64,000 nt of DNA. Origin: Apostichopus japonicus. Taxonomy: Eukaryota; Echinodermata; Holothuroidea; Aspidochirotida; Stichopodidae. This document shows positions 56,251-64,000 of this stretch, piece by piece; positions within the stretch are counted from its first letter, which is position 1, and each line of letters starts with the position of its first letter. Location of the stretch: positions 6,509,501 to 6,573,500 of the forward strand of contig NC_092563.1 in the NCBI RefSeq assembly GCF_037975245.1. Reading direction: 5' to 3'. Under the pieces are notes generated by a model that saw nothing but the letters and a program-made list of their open reading frames with translations, made no database searches and was not told where the DNA came from. Made by a program: the position numbers and the translations under genes.

Positions 56251-56880
56251 GTTGACCTATGGTAGGAGAGGTATCCTCTCTAAAGCTTGCAAGTAATTTT
56301 ATTACCAGAATATCTTTCAATCATTAACCCTTGTGCAGACAGAGGAGCTAAATTGCAATGCATATTAAATCTTTGTGAAGTCATAACTCATGAGGCAAAC
56401 TATCTGGTTTAGTTGTAGTATTAATGATAAATATGCTTCCAAATATTAAAATGAAATTAATTCTTTAGATCTTTCATAAAAGAGAAGATATAAAAAGGTA
56501 AAAAGTGGAAAGTCATCGAGTCCTCATTCAATATTGGTTTTATTTTTCTGCGTGGTGATCAAAGTTCATCGGTATGATGAAATTTTGATAAACTGAACAT
56601 ATGCAAGCAAAACCGGAAAGACGTTATACAAACAAAAACCGAGCAAAATCAATTTTGAGTTGACCTATGCGTGGGAGAAATATCCTTTCTATAAAGATTG
56701 CGAGTAATTTTACTACAAGAATATCTTTCAATGATTAATTCTTGTGCTGACAGAGGAACTAAAATGCAAGAGATATTGAATATTTGTAAGTCATAACTCA
56801 TAAGGCAACTAAAGCTGGTTAGCAATAGCTTTAACGATAATTATGCTTTTCAAATATTGAACCAAAAATTATTTCTTAGC
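56251..56880 (+). repeat. Diverged two-copy tandem duplication, about 405-bp period
   Basis: The block from GTTGACCTATG through AGAATATCTTTCAATCATTA to TAATTATGCTT-type sequence occurs at 56251-56465 and 56655-56880, roughly 80% alike by eye. Confidence 0.8.
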
Positions 56881-58789
56881 GACTAACTTATTCGGGTCCT
56901 CCATAACAGAAATAGGTACAAACAAATTTATCTTCTAACATGTGCTTTCATTACTGAAGTTGATAATACCTACATATTTATATTTGTGTATTGATCATCG
57001 GCAAATAATAATTTAAGGTGACCAGATGAACACTCCCTTGCATTTTATTTAGGTTTGTTAATACTAAAACCGATTGGGCGGTGGCAATTTTCGAAGAACA
57101 CTTTCAGTCTTTACTTTTGGAGGGAAAATATTGGTGTGGAGGTTTTGGGGATGCGGAAGAGGCACGGAAATAAATTGCTGTAAAAATCATTCATTCGTTT
57201 AATTTCTATCTATTTTATACAAACACTATATGTACATTCATACATTAAATACATACAGGACACTAGTAAAACATGAAATCTTTTCATATTTGAGGGTTTC
57301 TGGGAAATCAGATTTAGTGAGGTATTGACAGTAGGAGTAGACCAAGGAGTATGGGGAAGGATCGAATATTCCCACGGCTACACTATTATGAAGTGGTTAG
57401 ATAAAATGGACAATTAAGTGAAGGCAAGATGACGAGATTAAACTTCCATGGACATGCACAAATTTATAATCACTCAGCTCAAAGTATGCCAAACCCTCAA
57501 AAATTGGTCACTTGGTCCAAACTGATCACTGACAGCAGAGTATTTGTATATGACAAAAATGTTATTAATTTGATCCTCTCTGAATCTGAAAATAATCTGG
57601 AGTTATAAATTAGCCTCCTCGATCTCCACTGCAGAACATCTTTCTGTTTTATAATTTGCAGTAACTTTTGACCGCAAATTATCTGGGGGGGGGGGAGATG
57701 TTGATGACCTCAAGGGGTCACGTCTCGGTATAACTTAGAACTGAATCACAGTGTTCACCTAACCTATCTATCAAAGCTATGACAAATTTTTAGCTTAAAA
57801 ACCATACATACAGAACCACCCAGAAAGATCTAGCCCAAAAGTGCAAAGTCATCTACTCCCTCTGTAGTCTGATTCTCTGTCAGTCAATATTTACAAATAA
57901 TTGTCAGAAATAATACCCTGAAATACTCCATTCAAATAAAGAGACTGAAGAGATATAAATCCTGGCGACCACGATGACTTGAACGTTTTCCATTTTGTTG
58001 TTGTCAAGAAAATGGCATAAAATCTGCAAGTCATCTCAGTGTACATTGCCTTTAACAAACGTGAATCGACTCAAATCTAAGCAGACTAGTTTACTTAAAC
58101 AGCAGTCTATTTTTATTCTGCATGTGAATTAAGACTGCCTATTTTTTTAGGATATGACTCATTTGGTGTCTTCACCCAGAAGACTTGACAGCCCCACCCC
58201 CCCCGGGCCCCCGTCCAGAACAGGTCTTTAGGAACAATGGACCCGACCCTACGATTGATCTCAGTGCCCTGACACCACAATGGAGAGATTAATTACATAA
58301 CAACATGCAATTATTACATAACTATAATTACATAACTACATGTAATCATGGAGTTAGAAGAGATGCAGACTGGCTTTCTGACTCTTTCAAATGAAAGGGA
58401 CTGATTTCAATAATGACAACATTTTGATGGGCCGTATCGAGAGAGAGCAGAGAAGAGGATGCAGCGACAGATGTAAGAGGATGGAGAGCAACGAACATGT
58501 ACTACATGAAAGACCCAAACTAATCTGAACATCGGGATGTGCTTGATATTTGCATTTCTTGCCCCATATTTCTTTTGTTTTTGATTGTGTGGGTCCTACT
58601 TAACCTATTTTGTGGCACTTTTGTTTAAAATCATGGGTTCTATACTTGTTACAATAACAAGAAAAATCTTAAATGTAAAAACCACAGCTTTAACAGTTTC
58701 CTCACCCCCATATACTGCCATATGCAATGCCCTCTACCAAACCTCAGTACCCATACATACACCATGTACCAAACACCTACAGTAGCCCA

Positions 58790-58935
58790 CCCATTGTCCT
58801 ACTTCCTGGCCCTCCCCCTACACAGCCCCTATCTATACCTCCCTTATACACTACTTCCCCTCCCACTATCCCCTTCCTCAGCCACCGTCCCCTCTGCCAC
58901 CCCTCCGACCCCCCTTCCACCCCACCTATCAACTA
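58790..58935 (+). repeat. C-rich low-complexity tract
   Basis: The stretch is dominated by CCT/CCC words with an open frame rich in Pro, Leu and Ser. There is no regular unit, and it is not called coding. Confidence 0.5.
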
Positions 58936-59019
58936 AAAAAACAAGTTAAGTGAATATTCACTGCATGCTAGTTTTCATCCTTTAAGTAGTCAACATTTTT
59001 GAGTTACGGTACTCAGATC

Positions 59020-59215
59020 TCTAAATCTATAGATTCTTACAGGAAGTAAATGGGATGATAATTCTGTTTCCCTCCCCATCCCCCCCCCCCCCCCGTTGGT
59101 ATTTATCCTTTAGTTGTCATATTTTTCAAGGTGATCATCTCTAAATCTATAGGTTCTTAATACAGGAAGTAAATGGGATGATAATTCTGTTTCCCTACCC
59201 ACCCCACACCCCCCT
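59020..59215 (+). repeat. Two-copy tandem duplication, about 115-bp period
   Basis: CTCTAAATCTATAG-TTCTTA with CAGGAAGTAAATGGGATGAT and AATTCTGTTTCCCT occurs twice, each followed by a C-run. Confidence 0.88.
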
Positions 59216-59849
59216 CCAATAAACCATGAGAAAACATATGGCAAACTATTACAACATACAGTATCCTAACATACAATATGAACTAAACAGTTGAATAGTT
59301 GATATATATAAGCACAGACTGATCCATTGCAATCAAACAAAGGAAAATATGAAGCCAAATTTGAGTAAAACTTACCAACTGCTTAAATTTAAGGCAATCT
59401 CAATCAAATTTGGTCCGACAAAGAGAATCAAGTGGAAAGTTCAATGCTTTAGATGGGTTCTAAAAGGGGTTGAATTACCCTTACAATACATGTGACCGAC
59501 CATGTGGCTTCCACTTATACGTGTTCAAACAGCGCTGTCGTCAACCAAGCTTAGTTAGTATGTCGTAACACTTTTGTGCGGGCGGTGGATGATAAAATCT
59601 ATTGTGAATTGTTTAGACTAATAGGTCAAAACATCCTATACTTTCACTTTGTTTATGCGATGTATTCTGGCTTAGGTACTCAGAGATACTACATATCATG
59701 AATGTCAAAGCTAGTAAAATTGATACATCTCTGTACAAAGGTTAGGCCTACAACACATCTGTTATTACTTTTAAAGGGAAACTGAAACAGCTGGAGCAAT
59801 GTTCATTTGTATAGTAAAAATCTAAGCAGCAATGACACTGAGGTGCATG

Positions 59850-60225
59850 AGAAACAATGAGACCTCTATAGCTAGCAACTAAATAGAAACAATGAGACCC
59901 CTATAGCTAGCAACTGAATAGAAACAATGAGACCTCTATAGCTAGCAACTAAATAGAAATAATGAAACCTCTATAGCTAGCAACTAAATAGAAATAATGA
60001 AACCTCTATAGCTAGCAATTAAAAATAGAAACAATGAGACCTCTATAGCTAGCAACTGAATAGAAACAATGAGACCTCTATAGCTAGCAACTAAATAGAA
60101 ATAATAAAAGCATTATGGCTAGCAACTAAATAGAAATAATAAAAACGTTATGGCTAGCAATTAAATAGAATTAATGAGACCTCTATAGCTAGCAACTAAA
60201 TGGAAACAATAGCTAGCAACTAAAT
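59850..60225 (+). repeat. 34-bp minisatellite ATAGCTAGCAACTAAATAGA
   Basis: About eleven head-to-tail copies of ATAGCTAGCAACTAAATAGA plus AACAATGAGACCTCT occur, with variants TAATAAAAGCATT and AATGAAACC. Confidence 0.93.
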
Positions 60226-62809
60226 AGACACTGATCTGGGCTCAGGCTCCATTAAAGTTTTGGCTGTCCCCAAAGGATCAGGGGCCATTTGGCAGGACCC
60301 CCCGGACCCCACTCCGGCATGGCATTGTTTTCCACTTCCGATGTCTGGGGATTGCCAACCGATTGTACCCTTTATTTGGGGTACATTTTTCTCTGAATGA
60401 AAGACCCAAAGATACCCACCTTAATGATGTTCCACAGATGCACAGAGCTTGTATAGTTTGCATAGGCATGTATATTTACACAGCTGAAGGAAATGATAAG
60501 TATATTATTACACTAGCAGTTCCTGTTTTACCTCAATAAATGTGATTCAAATTTACTTGACTTGAGATAAGTCTTATAGATACCTCAATGTTAATCACAA
60601 CTAAAAAAAAATGTCAAGCACACATTAATAGATTCAAAGAGATATTTGTATTATATAAATCAGTATCACATTATTTATAAAGTGATAAAGCAACCAGTCT
60701 TTGATACTTTTTGCCACATTTTATGGTACATGAGAACATATAATGTAAACTGTGTACAGATACTTCTTTTAATTAATAAGGTGGATCTACATACCAATTA
60801 AGTGTGTCAAAGTTCATCTGGCATTTACTTTTTGAGCTCAAATGTCCTTTGACCTCTACAGTTATTGTACTCAATAAGATGAATCCAAACACCGCATATG
60901 AAATGAAGCTAAACACTTTTAGATTTTTTTAAAAGGTTTAGAGACTTAGGTTGATCTTTATTGACCTGGAATGACCTTCTTCTTCTGTGGATATCAATAG
61001 AATTTCCTCACTCAATGAGGTGGAATTCCTTATTATATAGCTCTAATTGTTTCACAGAAACCATGATAAAAAACATTCTACCTCAATTTAACCTAATTTC
61101 ATTTTTGGGCATATTCTTCACTGGATAAAAAAAAAAAAATCCATTCTTGGAACACACTATATAGACATTTCCTGATATATTGCATCTTCAGCACAAGAAA
61201 TTAGCCTGAGATAAATATATAATCATTACACAAGTGGTAAATAATAATCTTTGGAAGTAAAATAATAGCTTGGTAAACATTTTTTTAGACATACAAATTA
61301 GAAATGCTAAAACTTAGTGTACTGCCTGTAGGCTATTACTAGTATATATTTCTAGCATACACAACGCTTTGTATTTATTTTTAGTGTCAATGACACCAGT
61401 ATATCAATTCTCATGAGATCATGCAGCCAGTGTTCTTTAATGAAGTTTGTTACACAACTGCATGTGTTTATGTTCTGGATTCGGAATAGTAATATCATAT
61501 AGATGCAAGTAATTTGTTAGCTTAACGGCAAGCAGTGGTATCCAATGGCCTTTTAGCAACTAAATAGCCTATAGCAAAGTATAAAGTGAACCTGTTAAAA
61601 CAAGTAGAACTACTAGTACTGAACTAGCCTAGTAGTAGTAGCACTAGGTACTGTGCCTGTGGTGGCCCATATAGGCATTGGTCTAGCCTAATTGGGTGGG
61701 TCTAACTTAACCAAGCTAAGATATGCCAGCCAAAGTGAGAAATATGTAACTTAGGACTAGGTCTTCAACTTAAATACGGCTACTATTAGACAAAGGATCG
61801 GCGTTGCCTGTTGATCACCACTAACAGTAACACACGAATCATGGTATTTCGTACGTGTTTGGCCCTATCCTAACGTTATGCCTAAAATGTGTAACACGTG
61901 CGACCTAGGCCTAAATCTCATTAACTTATTTATCAATCACCAAGGCCACTCTTCTTTCACAATGATTCAATGGCACCAGTACCCTATAAGCATTGGGATC
62001 TTGACTTCATATAGGACTAAATAATGACAACCTTCGTATCTGTACGTGGATTTGCATTCACCTTGACAAAACCAACTCTGGGAATTCGCTCTCGGAGTCG
62101 GAGTCTACAGGTGCAGGTGTCGTGAACATCAATATCGACGTGTAACATCACGAACTCAAAGGTGGCACACCAACAATACAAGAGTTCTACTATTTTCATT
62201 CTGAATGTTTTTCAACAGTAATGTCAAAAGTAACTTCCCATTGCCAGCATAAGATGGTCGGTGTCATGTGAAATAAATCACCAATCATCCAATTAATTAA
62301 TAACAAGCATTGCCGAAAGCCGGGATTACGCCCAAATTTTATTCTAGGAATCGTTTCTAGCAATTAACCTGTCGGCTTGTTTTGTAACAAACGTGATGTC
62401 TGTTACTCAAAACAAGGTTGCCAATTAATTGTCCGACAATGGAAGTATATGATCAGGACATAGGTGAGCAAACTTCTACTCACGCAGGTCCTTGACACCG
62501 GGGGACGGGGAACATACCCCCACATATGCTGCCAGCCATGCTTATTACACGGGCCGGTGGTGCCGTCACTATATAGCGGTAATTACAACACCGCAATCAA
62601 CATTAGTCTGACTAATGCCCCTCGATCCCACTTCTCAAACATGTATAGCAGGTCCCTGACATCACAAGATTCCAAATAATATTAATACCACTCGCGATCC
62701 TCGATCATTTCAGAGCATTGTTTGAACCAACTATGAACTCCCCTAGTGAATGGTGAAAAGGAAATACATCAGCTTTATGGCGGGCCATCAGTCTCAAATC
62801 ATGGGAGAT

Positions 62810-64000
62810 CGACTTATACCGATTTAAATCGACATATACAAGTTTCCTTCGACTTATACCAGTTTCATTCTACATATCATCGATTTAAATCGACATATAC
62901 CAGTTTCATTCTACATATCATCGATTTAAATCGACATATACCAGTTTCATTCTACATATCATCGATTTATTTTACTTATCATCGATTTAAATCGATGATA
63001 AGTAAAATAAATCGATGATATGTCGAAGTAAACTGGTATATGTCGATTTAAATCGATGATATGTAGAATGAAACTGGTATATGTTAATTTAAATCGACAT
63101 ATCATCGATTTATTCTACATATCATCGATTTATTTTACTTCTCATCGATTTAAATCGATGATATGTAAAATAAATCGATGATATGTCCATTTAAATCGAC
63201 ATCTACCAGTTTAAATCGATGATATGTCGAATTAAATCGGTAGAAGTCAATTTCCGTGGACTTATACCAGTTTCTAGCGTCTCAAATTGACATATACCTA
63301 TTTAAATCGACATATCATCGATTTAGCTCATTAACATATTCCAAATCCCGATTTCGGTGATGATTGACATGTGGAGATACATCACGTGTAGTCACCTGAC
63401 AAGGCGGGCGAATAATTGAAAATAAACACGAGCACAGTGGAATGCATGATTTGAGCTTGAATACTGTAACTGTTAAACCCCATGGGTATATATTTAGCTA
63501 CATTAAAACGTAACCTTACAGTAGGCCTCACTGCAGAACAATATCATCTTTGTTTATGGTGTAACTGGAGTAGGTAATTGCATCTGTGTACGTATTGTGG
63601 GCCTATTGAGTTACATGTGTATTCCTATACTATAGCGCCACGTGTTTGAAAAGACAAGCCCAGTTTGCATTGAGATAATTGCACGTCACTGACATATCAG
63701 TTTTTTTCAGCCTTATTGTTACACCGAAATATTTTGCAAGTAATTGTTCATAATTACCATTGACATAACCATGATGAACACCCTTGCTAGCTTCGTAATT
63801 TTGGAACTATTAAACTATTCGCCCGCCTTGTCAGGTGACTACACGTGATGTATCTCCACATGTCAATCCTCACCGAAATCGGGATTTGGAATATGTTAAT
63901 GAGCTAAATCGATGATATGTCGATTTAAATAGGTATATGTCAATTTGAGACGCTAGAAACTGGTATAAGTCCACGGAAATTGACTTCTGCCGATTTAATT
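62810..64000. mobile_element. Large palindromic foldback element (right side cut by window end)
   Basis: From about 62810 the sequence is a mosaic of ATCGATTTAAATCGAT and GACATATACCAGTTTCATTC modules. A near-perfect palindrome of more than 130 bp per arm is centred between 62988 and 62989 with no spacer, and a smaller one near 63151. Beyond it, 63230-63417 recurs as reverse complement at 63816-64000 around a 398-bp loop. The right arm is still matching at the window edge, so the full element continues beyond it. The loop (63418-63815) has no recognised gene. Confidence 0.8.

Larger units (their letters stand above)
53814..64000. other. Region upstream of gene 2
   Basis: No gene was recognised in these 10 kb. 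Listed contents are dispersed repeat fragments (53960-54045, 55321-55540), tandem duplications (56251-56880, 59020-59215), a 34-bp minisatellite (59850-60225) and a foldback element (62810-64000). The gene 2 promoter and first exon presumably lie here, position unknown. Confidence 0.55.

Overview
The window is repeat-rich eukaryotic (metazoan) DNA. There are no dense ORFs, operons or prokaryotic signals. The only well-supported genes are intron-rich, read on the minus strand, and flanked by miniature transposons, SINEs, minisatellites and foldback elements. The protein sequences and repeat spectrum suggest a marine invertebrate, perhaps an echinoderm such as a sea cucumber. That taxonomic guess is inference and was not tested by any search.

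Two tandem, same-strand paralogues encode light-chain amino acid transporters of the SLC7 family, closest in recalled sequence to b(0,+)AT (SLC7A9). Gene 2 (53771 to 35940) is complete. Its eleven coding exons have GT-AG borders and consistent phases and join into a 490-codon frame ending in TGA. Gene 1 (18040 to 4621) has its first four coding exons in the window (238 codons plus 2 nt); the remainder should lie beyond the left edge. The first four introns of both genes interrupt the protein at equivalent positions with the same phases (1, 1, 1, 2), so the pair arose by tandem duplication. Each has an AG acceptor 29-42 nt upstream of its start codon, suggesting a non-coding first exon that I could not locate.

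Layout: 1-4620 is gene 1 intron 4 with a C/T-rich minisatellite; 4621-18040 is gene 1, whose large introns hold a 96-bp tandem repeat, a 15-bp satellite interrupted by a foldback element, and several low-complexity arrays; 18070-35939 is intergenic, with a THAP-type zinc-finger fragment, three short elements with hAT-type ends and target duplications (one containing a second TTAA-bordered element) and an inverted repeat set between TA microsatellites; 35940-53813 is gene 2, whose introns carry a 3.6-kb TA-flanked transposon-like element, three tRNA-derived SINE copies, two more hAT-type MITEs, a 31-bp minisatellite, and an 85-bp minisatellite that appears to descend from gene 2's own exon 2 boundary; 53814-64000 is upstream DNA with tandem duplications, a 34-bp minisatellite and a large palindromic foldback element running off the right edge.

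No rRNA gene, functional tRNA gene, CRISPR array or intact transposase or reverse transcriptase ORF was seen. The most interesting structures are the exon-derived minisatellite, the two foldback elements built from short repeated modules, and the 3.6-kb element with inverted tips but direct subterminal repeats.
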